From Colwellia sp. RSH04 (GTDB lineage Bacteria > Pseudomonadota > Gammaproteobacteria > Enterobacterales > Alteromonadaceae): a DNA stretch of 64,000 nt. The stretch is from positions 186,001 to 250,000 of the forward strand of contig NZ_QXIO01000006.1 in NCBI RefSeq assembly GCF_003545765.1, read 5' to 3'. This document shows positions 1 through 8,227 of this stretch, piece by piece. Below the pieces are notes generated by a model, which saw only the letters and a list, made by a program, of their open reading frames with translations, was not told where the DNA came from and ran no database searches. Position 1 is the first letter of the stretch; each line of letters starts with the position of its first letter. A program made the translations under genes and the position numbers.

Positions 1-1048
1 ATAAATTGTCGGTATCGATGCCGTGCATTAAAACAGCAAACTCTTCTCCACCTAACCTAGCTGTTAAGCCAGAACCAAAATGTTTACGCATATACAATGC
101 AAGTACTTTTAAAACTTGATCGCCAGAGTCATGCCCATATTGATCATTAATACGTTTAAAGTGATCGATATCAAGCACAGCTAAACAATAAGGTACTTGT
201 TTTTTTATATACCCTTTTATTCTTTGTTCTGCACTTCTAAAAAATGACCGTCTATTAGCTAGTTCAGTTAAATAATCAGTATTGGCTGCATGCTGAATTT
301 TGGCAATGTTATTCAAACTTTCGATATTCTGTGTGATACGACAGTAAAATTCTTCTGGACAAAATGGCTTACGCAGAAAGTCATCTGCGCCATTTTTAAT
401 AAATCTCGCAGAATGTATGCCATTTGAAGCGCCTGAAATACCTATTACTGCAAGTTGTTCTCTAGAGTAAGCTTTGCGAATCTCATTGGTCAATTCAATG
501 CCGTCCATTTCCGGCATTTCAAGATCAGTTATCACCATTTTAATGTTTTTTTGTTGCTTAAGTTTTTCTAGTGCTTGCACACCATTATTTGCAGTAAACA
601 CGGTAAAATTTCGACGTTTCAATAACTCTACCACATGGTTTCTTGCCGAAGATGAGTCATCCACAACAAGAATGGCGTTATCTTGATTCGTTATTTGCCA
701 ATGTAATACACGTTTTAAATATAGAAAGGCTTGGCTGTTTTCTTTTGGAATATAATCAATAACAGGTTGAGCCAGAATTTTCTGACGTGTTTTATCATCC
801 ATTTTACCCGTAATAACAACCCCAGGAATACCATGAGATAACACACAAGCTATGGCTTCTCCATCAAGGGCATCTGGCAAAGAAAAATCTATCGTCGCAG
901 CAAAAAAGTCGTTATCTGTTGATAAAAGGTTTTCAACCTCTGCCAAACTGGTGGTTATTACAACGTCATATTTTAACGATTGAGCAATTTGCTTAATAAC
1001 CGTTGCAATAGGCTTACTGTCTTCAACCACCAATAATCGTTTTGTCAT
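1..1048 (-). CDS. Two-receiver response regulator diguanylate cyclase (partial, C-terminus cut by window edge)
   Basis: A cytoplasmic response regulator predicted to make cyclic di-GMP. I translated it by hand from the ATG whose complement lies at 1046-1048. It has two receiver domains in tandem. The first has an acidic pair at residues 9-10, phospho-acceptor D54 in TIDFSLPD, and a later IPK lysine. The second has VVDDSSSAR, VITDLEMPEMDG and LRKPF. A GGDEF domain follows with the active motif GGEEF near the window edge. The RxxD inhibitory site expected nine residues before GGEEF reads FGSG, so product feedback is probably absent. A good ribosome site (AAGGTGAAGG) precedes the ATG. It lies 30 bases after uvrD on the same strand and may be read through from it. 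The last part of the GGDEF domain is outside the window. Confidence 0.9.
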   Translation of the reverse strand, partial: MTKRLLVVEDSKPIATVIKQIAQSLKYDVVITTSLAEVENLLSTDNDFFAATIDFSLPDALDGEAIACVLSHGIPGVVITGKMDDKTRQKILAQPVIDYIPKENSQAFLYLKRVLHWQITNQDNAILVVDDSSSARNHVVELLKRRNFTVFTANNGVQALEKLKQQKNIKMVITDLEMPEMDGIELTNEIRKAYSREQLAVIGISGASNGIHSARFIKNGADDFLRKPFCPEEFYCRITQNIESLNNIAKIQHAANTDYLTELANRRSFFRSAEQRIKGYIKKQVPYCLAVLDIDHFKRINDQYGHDSGDQVLKVLALYMRKHFGSGLTARLGGEEFAVLMHGIDTDNL

Positions 1049-1078
1049 ACACCTTCACCTTTTATCTAATATTAGTTG

Positions 1079-3253
1079 TTAGATGGCTGTTAGCTTCGCA
1101 TATTCAACCACTAACCACTTCGTGCCTACATCAGCAAAATTTACTTGAATTCTACTTTGAGACCCTGAGCCTTCATAATTAAGTACTACACCTTCACCGA
1201 ATTTAGCATGAACAACACCTTGCCCCAAACTAAAACCCGTATTTTCAAAGGTTTCCATTGTGATTGTTGAAGAAAATCTGCCTTTATTTGCAGGCCTAGA
1301 TACTTGGTTTTGCATACGTATCTCTTCAACACAGTCTTCAGGTAACTCCCTGAGGAATCGACTCGCTTTATGAAATTTTTCTTGCCCATAAAGTCGACGA
1401 CTTTCTGCATGGCATAAGTATAGCTTATGCATCGCTCTTGTCATGCCAACATAGCAAAGTCTTCGTTCTTCTTCTAATCGGCCAATTTCTTCTACCGATT
1501 GCTGTGAAGGAAACATCCCTTCTTCAAGACCTGCAATAAACACCAGAGGAAACTCTAACCCTTTCGCTGAATGCATTGTCATCAATTGCACTGCGGGTTC
1601 ATAATCATCCGCTTGAGACTCTCCAGACTCTAAAGCAGCATGCGTTAAGAATGCCGTCAATGGTGTTTGCTCTTCTTCTAATTCAGGATCACTTTCAAAT
1701 GTTTGGCATGCCGTTACTAACTCGTTTAAGTTTTCAATACGTTGTGCTGCCCTTTCACCTTTTTCAGCTTGGTACATTGCTTTTAAACCGCTGTGCTGAA
1801 TAATAAAATTAGCTTGCTGATCTAAGTCCAAGTTGGTTGAATCATCTTCAAGTTGTTCAATTAACTCTATAAAAGCTTTAATGGTTTTCGCACTACGCCC
1901 TTTTAATAAGTTTTCTTGCAACATTTGCTGACAGGCTTGCCACAGGGTGATTTCTGAACCTCGGGCTGCGTCTCTCACTAACGCAATGGTTTGGTTACCA
2001 ATACCCCGTGTTGGTGTATTAATAATTCTTTCAAAGGCAGCATCATCATCTCGGTTATTTATTAAGCGTAAATAGGCTAATGCATCTTTAATCTCTTGAC
2101 GTTCGAAGAAGCGTTGCCCACCATAAATTCTATAAGGCAACTGCCCTTGTAATAAGGCTTCCTCGAGTAAGCGCGACTGTGCATTAGAGCGATATAAAAT
2201 CGCGACTTCATCTAAACTTTTGCCTTCTTCACGCCATTGTTTAATACGGCCACTAATGAACCTTGCTTCATCTATTTCATTAAAGGCGGTGTAAATTGCA
2301 ATTTTTTCACCCGCTTCATCATTAGTCCAAAGTTCTTTACCCATACGATTATTATTATTGCTAATCAGTTGGTTTGCGGCATTTAAGATATTACCCGTTG
2401 AACGGTAGTTTTGCTCTAAGCGAATGGTTTGTGCATCTTGATATTCAGTTAAAAAACGTTCTATATTCTCAATTTTTGCACCACGCCAGCCATAAATAGA
2501 TTGATCGTCATCACCGACAATCATCACTTTGCTACGCGCTTTACCTAACATAGTTAACCACGCATATTGAATGGCGTTGGTGTCTTGAAACTCATCAACC
2601 AATATTTGACTAAAGCGTTGTTGATAATGTGATAGTAACTCAGGATTATTTAACCATAATTCATGGGCACGTAGTAACAGCTCAGCAAAATCAACCAAAC
2701 CTGCGCGATCACAAGTCTCTTGATAAGCTTTATAGACTTTAACAAAAACCGCTTCGCTTGGATCAAACTGTGCATCTATGTGCTGAGGCCTTAATCCTTC
2801 ATCTTTTTTACCATTGATATACCAGACAAATTGCTTAGGTGGCCACTTTTTTTCATCTAACTCTAAAGAACGAACAATACGTTTTACTAAACGAACCTGA
2901 TCGTCACTATCGAGAACTTGGAAGCTTTGCGGTAGGTTTGCCTCTTGAAAATGCATTCGTAATAAACGATGTGCTAAACCATGGAAAGTACCAATCCACA
3001 TGCCATGAGTATTTCCATCGACGGTTTGCTCAACACGTGCTCGCATTTCTGCTGCGGCTTTATTAGTAAAGGTTACCGCTAAAATACTGTGTGGTGACAC
3101 CTGTTCAACTTTCATTAGCCATGCAATACGTTGCACTAACACACGCGTTTTACCTGAACCAGCGCCAGCAAGTACCAACATATTTTGTTTAGGGGCGGCA
3201 ACAGCTTCACGTTGCTTATCATTAAGAGAGTCGAGTAGTTCAGATACATCCAT
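1079..3253 (-). CDS. uvrD: DNA helicase II UvrD
   Basis: Superfamily 1 3'-to-5' DNA helicase of nucleotide excision repair and methyl-directed mismatch repair. The protein is 724 residues, close to E. coli UvrD (720). Visible motifs are the Walker A GAGSGKT (residues 30-36), VDEFQDTN (motif II), GDDDQSIYGWRGA (motif III), QNYRS (motif IV), and the TMHSAKGLEF and VGMTRA motifs of the C-terminal core. The C-terminal segment ends in the RNA-polymerase-binding type fold (GVVHAKFGEG...). It closes the dapF-yigB gene run as in E. coli. A 187-base gap before it holds its own promoter and a LexA-type box, so it is probably SOS-inducible. Confidence 0.97.
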   Translation of the reverse strand: MDVSELLDSLNDKQREAVAAPKQNMLVLAGAGSGKTRVLVQRIAWLMKVEQVSPHSILAVTFTNKAAAEMRARVEQTVDGNTHGMWIGTFHGLAHRLLRMHFQEANLPQSFQVLDSDDQVRLVKRIVRSLELDEKKWPPKQFVWYINGKKDEGLRPQHIDAQFDPSEAVFVKVYKAYQETCDRAGLVDFAELLLRAHELWLNNPELLSHYQQRFSQILVDEFQDTNAIQYAWLTMLGKARSKVMIVGDDDQSIYGWRGAKIENIERFLTEYQDAQTIRLEQNYRSTGNILNAANQLISNNNNRMGKELWTNDEAGEKIAIYTAFNEIDEARFISGRIKQWREEGKSLDEVAILYRSNAQSRLLEEALLQGQLPYRIYGGQRFFERQEIKDALAYLRLINNRDDDAAFERIINTPTRGIGNQTIALVRDAARGSEITLWQACQQMLQENLLKGRSAKTIKAFIELIEQLEDDSTNLDLDQQANFIIQHSGLKAMYQAEKGERAAQRIENLNELVTACQTFESDPELEEEQTPLTAFLTHAALESGESQADDYEPAVQLMTMHSAKGLEFPLVFIAGLEEGMFPSQQSVEEIGRLEEERRLCYVGMTRAMHKLYLCHAESRRLYGQEKFHKASRFLRELPEDCVEEIRMQNQVSRPANKGRFSSTITMETFENTGFSLGQGVVHAKFGEGVVLNYEGSGSQSRIQVNFADVGTKWLVVEYAKLTAI

Positions 3254-3385
3254 AGGAGGCAGCCTTTATAGATAGCTTAAAAAGAGGATAAATGAGTGAC
3301 TTTTGTCATTTCAAAAGCAATCACCCAACAATAAAACCAATTCACTTCAAAAGAAACGATTACATTTTGATTGTAACTGGCACAG

Positions 3386-3421
3386 GGCTGTTATTATATA
3401 CAGTAGATGATGTTCTGTAAA
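3386..3421 (-). promoter_or_regulatory. uvrD promoter with overlapping LexA (SOS) box
   Basis: On the minus strand a -35 hexamer TTTACA (3416-3421) and a perfect -10 TATAAT (3393-3398) are separated by 17 bases. The palindrome CTGT-N8-ACAG (3388-3403, TATTATAT spacer on the plus strand) covers the -10 element, so bound LexA would block polymerase. CTGT-N8-ACAG is the known gammaproteobacterial LexA core, and uvrD is an SOS gene in E. coli. The match is seen directly; regulation is inferred. Confidence 0.82.
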
Positions 3422-3440
3422 TCAGTGACCAAATGAACAC

Positions 3441-4184
3441 TTATATCAAACGCAAAAGATCACTCACGTCTGTTAATTCAATGTGAGGTAAATTTTTAAT
3501 CGCTTTACCTACCCCGTATTTGGGTAACCAAGCAGTTTGACAGCCCGCAGTTATTCCGCCCAAAATATCAGCATTGCCACAATCACCAACATGCAATAAT
3601 TCTTCAGGCTTAATATTCAATTGCTCACAAGCTACAGCAAACATATCAACACGAGGCTTTTGTCGAAAAAGGTTTCCCTGATGCGCAGTTGATAAGTGAT
3701 TGGTTTGGAACCCAGCGTGATATATGGCCGAGAAATAACGAGCAATGCCTATCGCTTTGGCATCAACATTTCCGTTGGTTATCGCAACAAGAGGTAATTT
3801 ATCACTCAGTTGCGCCAATAAATCATGGCTTACTTGTGGTACTGAGAAGTCACTACGCAAGCGAATAAAATAATCTAAAGCGGCCTGTGCTTCATTACAA
3901 GCAATAACTTGGCTGTAATTTAAAGCGATAAAGCCTAGACGGTAGCTTTCAAAACGAACAGCGACAACATCATGCTGTAAAGCATTATGCTGTTGAATTG
4001 CCTGATGACGAAAAGGCAACCAAAATTTCACATCAAAAATTTGTGTTTGCTTTGGCATTAGCTGAGCAAAATATTCTACCATTTTAATATCAATAGCTCT
4101 CATTACTGGGCCATTGCTATACAAGGTATCATCTAAATCAAAGCTAATGGCCTTAAACGGCTTTAAGCGTCGATAAAACTTCAC
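3441..4184 (-). CDS. yigB: HAD-family phosphatase, YigB-like
   Basis: Haloacid dehalogenase superfamily hydrolase of 247 residues. Motif I is FDLDDTLYSN near residue 16, motif II is the T/N of VAITNGNVD, and motif III/IV is the KPRVD...HVGDCGNADILGG segment. E. coli YigB dephosphorylates the riboflavin intermediate 5-amino-6-(5-phosphoribitylamino)uracil and other phosphosugars; that role is inferred here from family and position. It sits between the DUF484 gene (10-base gap) and uvrD as in E. coli, except that xerC, which normally lies just upstream, is missing. Confidence 0.85.
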   Translation of the reverse strand: MKFYRRLKPFKAISFDLDDTLYSNGPVMRAIDIKMVEYFAQLMPKQTQIFDVKFWLPFRHQAIQQHNALQHDVVAVRFESYRLGFIALNYSQVIACNEAQAALDYFIRLRSDFSVPQVSHDLLAQLSDKLPLVAITNGNVDAKAIGIARYFSAIYHAGFQTNHLSTAHQGNLFRQKPRVDMFAVACEQLNIKPEELLHVGDCGNADILGGITAGCQTAWLPKYGVGKAIKNLPHIELTDVSDLLRLI

Positions 4185-4194
4185 TGTTGATGTC

Positions 4195-4923
4195 CTATTG
4201 TTTATCTTTTACTTGCTGAAAAATTAACTTTGCCGTTAAACGCTTGAATTGGCTTAATAGTAAAGTATCCATACGCGGATCAAAGTGATGGGCATCTTGG
4301 CTGCTAATCGCAATAAAGCCTAGTTCAACTTCATCATGAACTAGTTTAATTAGAACGACTGAACCTGAACATTGCTGAGAAAAAATCAATTCTTGTTCCG
4401 TGCTCTGCAAGCGGCCAAAGTAATAATCTTCATTGGTTAATCGGTTTTGCATTACACCTGCACAATCATTTTTTGACATACTCTTGTGATCACTTAACGC
4501 ACCGGTTAATAGCTCAGGTGTTAACCACACCTTAAATGCAGATAACGATAATAATTCTGTTGTGGCTTGGTGTAAGCAATCTAGCAACTCTTGAGCAGAT
4601 TGACAGTCAATCAACCTAAGGTATAAATCACTATAAAGGGTAAATAACTCTTCATTATGATTTGCAACAGAAATTAACTGTGTAATTTCATCTTCAAGTG
4701 ATTGTATTTTTAGACGAAGTTGCTGTTGTTGTCGCTCAACTAACGACACAGTACCGCGTTGATTATCAGCAAGTCGCAAATTAGCCACTAACGCTTCGTT
4801 ACGCTGAAAAAACTCTGGATTATCTTGGAGAAAGGTTGCGATAACTTCATCTTCCAAAGGAATTTCATCACGGTTAATGCTGTCTTGAATTTCATTCATT
4901 TTTTTGCTGTCTTTTTTATTCAT
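4195..4923 (-). CDS. DUF484 family protein (YigA-like)
   Basis: A 242-residue cytoplasmic protein of the DUF484 family. It has the typical start IATFLQDNPEFFQRNEALVANL, a glutamine-rich predicted coiled coil (VERQQQQLRLKIQSLEDEI), then a GAF-like globular domain ending LLSQFKRLTAKLI. The function is unknown. Its start codon overlaps the dapF stop by one base (TAATG), so the two are translationally coupled. An in-frame second Met at codon 9 is an alternative start. In many gammaproteobacteria this gene lies directly before xerC; here the next gene is yigB. Confidence 0.85.
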   Translation of the reverse strand: MNKKDSKKMNEIQDSINRDEIPLEDEVIATFLQDNPEFFQRNEALVANLRLADNQRGTVSLVERQQQQLRLKIQSLEDEITQLISVANHNEELFTLYSDLYLRLIDCQSAQELLDCLHQATTELLSLSAFKVWLTPELLTGALSDHKSMSKNDCAGVMQNRLTNEDYYFGRLQSTEQELIFSQQCSGSVVLIKLVHDEVELGFIAISSQDAHHFDPRMDTLLLSQFKRLTAKLIFQQVKDKQ

Positions 4924-5753
4924 TAAATTGATAACTGGCCATCAAATACGTGTACGGCAGGTCCTGACATTTTTACTGGATGCCCAGGTCCTTTCCAAAA
5001 AATTCTTAATTTACCGCCCGGTAATTCAACGGTGACTTGTCTTGCTAGTTTCTTTTGCATTTGTCCAATCACAACTGCAGCACATGCACCGCTGCCACAA
5101 GCTAATGTTTCTGCTGCGCCACGTTCATATACACGAAGTTTAATTTGATTATCTGCAACGACTTCCATAAAACCTACATTCGCTTGCTTTGGAAAGCGCT
5201 CATGTTCAGATAGCTCTTTACCTAGCTCTTCAACATTCGCATTATCAACATCATCTACCGTAACCACACAATGCGGGTTTCCCATTGAGACGACACCGCA
5301 TAATACGGTTTCAGACTCACTACGTAAAATATACGTACCTTCAGTTTTTTGGGCAGTAAAAGGTATTTTAGTCGGCTCAAATTGAGGTACGGGCATACTT
5401 ACTGAGACATTACCATCTCGCTCAATAAATAAAGACATTTTACCTGTGCTCGTTGATACCCTAATTTTATTCTTAGTGCATAATCCTTTCATGCGAACAA
5501 AGCGTGCGAAACAACGTGCACCATTACCACACTGCCCAACTTCACTACCATCAGCATTATAAATACGATAATGAAAATCTAGATCTGGGTCATAAGGAGG
5601 TTCAACCACTAATAATTGATCAAAACCCACACCAAAATTGCGGTTTGCTAACTGCGCTATTTGTTCATTTGATAAATAAACATTTTGGGTAACGTTATCT
5701 AACACTAAAAAGTCATTACCTAAACCGTGCATTTTGGAGAAGTTTACTAACAT
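4923..5753 (-). CDS. dapF: Diaminopimelate epimerase
   Basis: Converts LL- to meso-diaminopimelate for lysine and peptidoglycan synthesis in the cytoplasm. The 276-residue length is typical. The two catalytic cysteines of this PLP-independent racemase are in [12 protein letters not shown] (C75) and [11 protein letters not shown] (about C219). The N-terminal [13 protein letters not shown] signature is also present. Its ATG directly abuts the lptM stop codon with no spacer, and its own stop overlaps the DUF484 gene, forming one transcription unit. Confidence 0.98.
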   Translation of the reverse strand: MLVNFSKMHGLGNDFLVLDNVTQNVYLSNEQIAQLANRNFGVGFDQLLVVEPPYDPDLDFHYRIYNADGSEVGQCGNGARCFARFVRMKGLCTKNKIRVSTSTGKMSLFIERDGNVSVSMPVPQFEPTKIPFTAQKTEGTYILRSESETVLCGVVSMGNPHCVVTVDDVDNANVEELGKELSEHERFPKQANVGFMEVVADNQIKLRVYERGAAETLACGSGACAAVVIGQMQKKLARQVTVELPGGKLRIFWKGPGHPVKMSGPAVHVFDGQLSI

Positions 5754-5960
5754 TTATTTTGTCGTCTCATCGGGTAAGTTGCTTTGGCTATCCTGCTTTA
5801 TTTCGGGCTGTGCTTGTTGAGTTTGCTCTACTTTAGGCTTATTTGGCTCTTGTGTTTGATATAAGTCGCCTTTGGCACCGCAAGCCGAGATAACTAACGT
5901 TGTGAATACGCACAATAATAATTGAGCAAATGAGATAGAACCGTGTCGATTTAGTTGCAT
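5754..5960 (-). CDS. lptM: LptM/YifL-type small lipoprotein
   Basis: A 68-residue lipoprotein. A short signal sequence ends in the lipobox LVISAC, with C27 as the lipidated residue, followed by GAKGDLYQ, close to the CGxKGPLY signature of the family. In E. coli LptM (YifL) helps mature the LptD-LptE lipopolysaccharide export pore; that role is inherited from family and from the conserved place just before dapF. The remainder is a low-complexity, Gln/Lys/Glu-rich tail (KPKVEQTQQAQPEIKQD). Confidence 0.85.
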   Translation of the reverse strand: MQLNRHGSISFAQLLLCVFTTLVISACGAKGDLYQTQEPNKPKVEQTQQAQPEIKQDSQSNLPDETTK

Positions 5961-6138
5961 AATTACAGTTTTTGCTATGAAAGTCGTTTAAATCAAGCTT
6001 TTTAACTTAACTTAACCACTTAGAGTCTATATTTATTTTGTCTGATTGCTATTATACTCACATCTACCTAGCCAAGTGAATTACTTACAAGATATTATCT
6101 ACTCTACTAATGGTAGAGTACGCTACAAAGGATAGAGA

Positions 6139-6459
6139 ATGAACGATAGCCAATACAACTTAATCGCAGATGAACTGTTACTTACTATTGAAGAAGCGAT
6201 TGAAAACTGTGGTGTCGATATAGATTATGAAGGAGTTGGCGGTTTACTTACGCTAACCTTTAAAAACGCCAGCAAAATAATTATTAACAAACAAGCGCCA
6301 TTACATGAGATATGGGTAGCCACTAAATTTAATGGTCACCATTTTACCTATGAAAATGACACTTGGAATGATAAACGTGCTGGTGATGAATTTTGGCAAT
6401 TTTTATCTCAAGCTGTTAGCCAACAAGCTGAAACAGAGATAGTGCTTAGCGCCGAATAA
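6139..6459 (+). CDS. cyaY: Iron-sulfur assembly protein CyaY (bacterial frataxin)
   Basis: Frataxin homologue of 106 residues, the normal length. It has an acidic first helix (ADELLLTIEEAIEN) for iron binding, the GVGGLLTLTFKN strand pair, and the core motif INKQAPLHEIWVATKFNGHHF. CyaY regulates IscS-dependent iron-sulfur cluster assembly and binds iron. It is divergent from lptM across 178 bases. In E. coli cyaA separates cyaY from hemC, but here hemC begins 26 bases after the cyaY stop, so cyaY probably heads the hem operon. Confidence 0.95.
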   Translation: MNDSQYNLIADELLLTIEEAIENCGVDIDYEGVGGLLTLTFKNASKIIINKQAPLHEIWVATKFNGHHFTYENDTWNDKRAGDEFWQFLSQAVSQQAETEIVLSAE

Positions 6460-6485
6460 ATATTATTTAGAAATTGGATACGTAA

Positions 6486-7433
6486 ATGAACAATAAAACT
6501 GTACGCATTGCAACTCGTAAAAGTGCTTTGGCCTTATGGCAAGCAGAATATGTAAAAGCCCAGCTTGAACATTTTCACGCTGACATCACCGTGGAACTTG
6601 TTCCTATGGTCACTAAAGGCGATGTAATTTTAGACACCCCTCTAGCCAAAGTCGGCGGCAAAGGGTTATTTGTTAAAGAGCTTGAAGTCGCGATGTTAGA
6701 GAATCGTGCTGACATTGCTGTACATTCAATGAAAGACGTACCTGTTGATTTCCCTGAAGGCTTAGGTTTAGAAGTTATTTGTCCTCGAGAAGATCCGCGT
6801 GACGCCTTTGTTTCAAACACCTACAAAGCGCTTGAAGACTTACCTCAAGGTGCCATTGTCGGCACATCAAGTTTACGCCGCCAATGCCAATTAAAAGCGA
6901 AACGCCCTGACCTTGATATTCGTGATTTGCGTGGCAATGTAAATACACGTTTAAGAAAATTAGACGATGGTGAGTATGATGCCATTATCTTAGCCTCTGC
7001 AGGTCTTATTCGTTTAGAAATGAGCGAACGTATCGCACAATTTATTGAGCCAGAAGAAATGCTACCCGCTAATGGTCAAGGTGCAGTAGGTATTGAATGT
7101 CGTACTGATGACGAAATAATTAAGTCTTTATTAGCCCCGTTAGAGTGTAAAACCACAAGAATTCGTGTACTCGCAGAACGCGCTATGAATAAAGCCCTAG
7201 AAGGTGGTTGCCAAGTACCTATTGGCAGTTATGGTGTGATTTCTGCCGATGGCAAAGACGTTTACCTCAGAGGTTTAGTTGGCGCAGTAGATGGTAGCGA
7301 AATGATTGAAAGTGAAATCACTGGCCCTGTAGAGCAAGGTGAGGCACTTGGCAATGCATTAGCACAAGAATTATTAAGCCGTGGTGCTGATAAAATTTTA
7401 CAGCAAGTTTATAGCGACTCGGCTAACGATTAA
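6486..7433 (+). CDS. hemC: Porphobilinogen deaminase
   Basis: Joins four porphobilinogen units into hydroxymethylbilane in tetrapyrrole synthesis. Length is 315 residues. C242 in [11 protein letters not shown] is the attachment site of the dipyrromethane cofactor, and D84 in SMKDVP is the catalytic aspartate. [10 protein letters not shown] and the substrate-binding SSLRRQ and LRGNVNTR segments are all present. It is second in the run cyaY-hemC-hemD-hemX-hemY, with 11 bases before hemD. Confidence 0.98.
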   Translation: MNNKTVRIATRKSALALWQAEYVKAQLEHFHADITVELVPMVTKGDVILDTPLAKVGGKGLFVKELEVAMLENRADIAVHSMKDVPVDFPEGLGLEVICPREDPRDAFVSNTYKALEDLPQGAIVGTSSLRRQCQLKAKRPDLDIRDLRGNVNTRLRKLDDGEYDAIILASAGLIRLEMSERIAQFIEPEEMLPANGQGAVGIECRTDDEIIKSLLAPLECKTTRIRVLAERAMNKALEGGCQVPIGSYGVISADGKDVYLRGLVGAVDGSEMIESEITGPVEQGEALGNALAQELLSRGADKILQQVYSDSAND

Positions 7434-7444
7434 TAGGTAAACCC

Positions 7445-8203
7445 TTGCTAACCAAACCAGCAAATGTACTCGTAACAAGACCTGAGCCTAAAGCTCAGGT
7501 TTTAGTTTCTTATCTACAAAAGCAAGGTATTAAAGTTTGTAGTCAACCTCTGTTCGATTACCAAAACTTTACCAATGCTCAAGCCGTCAGCCATGCAATT
7601 AAAACCAGCAATATCATTATTTTTGTTAGCGCTGCTGCAGTAAAATTTGCTCAGCAAAACTCACCAATAACACAACAACAAACTAATCAGTTCTTTTTTG
7701 CCGTAGGTAAAGCAACTCAACAAGCCTTATCCGCACTGGGTATCAATCAGGTTATAACCCCTACTATTGAAAATAGCGAAGGTCTATTGGCATTAAAAGA
7801 GTTGCGTGATGTACAGGCTAAACAAATCACTATTTTCCGAGGCGATGGTGGCAGAGAACATTTAGCTCAAACACTGTCTGAACGTGGTGCAACGGTAGAG
7901 TATGTTGAAAGTTATCAGCGTGTATGGCGAACATTACCAAAAAGTATTGCGAAACAATGGCAAGCACAGCAAATAAATTGTATTGTCGTTACCAGTAACG
8001 CTATATTAACTAAGATAGTAGAGATAATGAACCTATTCGCTTGTACTGATAAAACGGCGCAAACATATTGGCGAGAAAAATGTGTCTGGCTTGTAGCGAG
8101 TCAAAGGATTGCGGAAAATGCCACATCAATAGGGCTACAACACGTAATCAATATGAATGGTGCTAGCGATAGCATTATTGGGCAACAAATCAAGCAACTT
8201 TAA
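7445..8203 (+). CDS. hemD: Uroporphyrinogen-III synthase
   Basis: Closes and inverts hydroxymethylbilane to uroporphyrinogen III. The 252-residue protein is divergent in sequence, as usual for this family, but keeps the N-terminal VLVTRPEPKA, the central FRGDGGREHLAQTLSERGA and YQRVW, and VVTSNAIL. It starts at TTG, with an AGGTAA ribosome site 5 bases upstream; no suitable ATG lies nearby. Position immediately after hemC supports the call. Confidence 0.93.
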   Translation: MLTKPANVLVTRPEPKAQVLVSYLQKQGIKVCSQPLFDYQNFTNAQAVSHAIKTSNIIIFVSAAAVKFAQQNSPITQQQTNQFFFAVGKATQQALSALGINQVITPTIENSEGLLALKELRDVQAKQITIFRGDGGREHLAQTLSERGATVEYVESYQRVWRTLPKSIAKQWQAQQINCIVVTSNAILTKIVEIMNLFACTDKTAQTYWREKCVWLVASQRIAENATSIGLQHVINMNGASDSIIGQQIKQL

Positions 8204-8227
8204 TTTTGCCATAATTGGAATAGAGCA

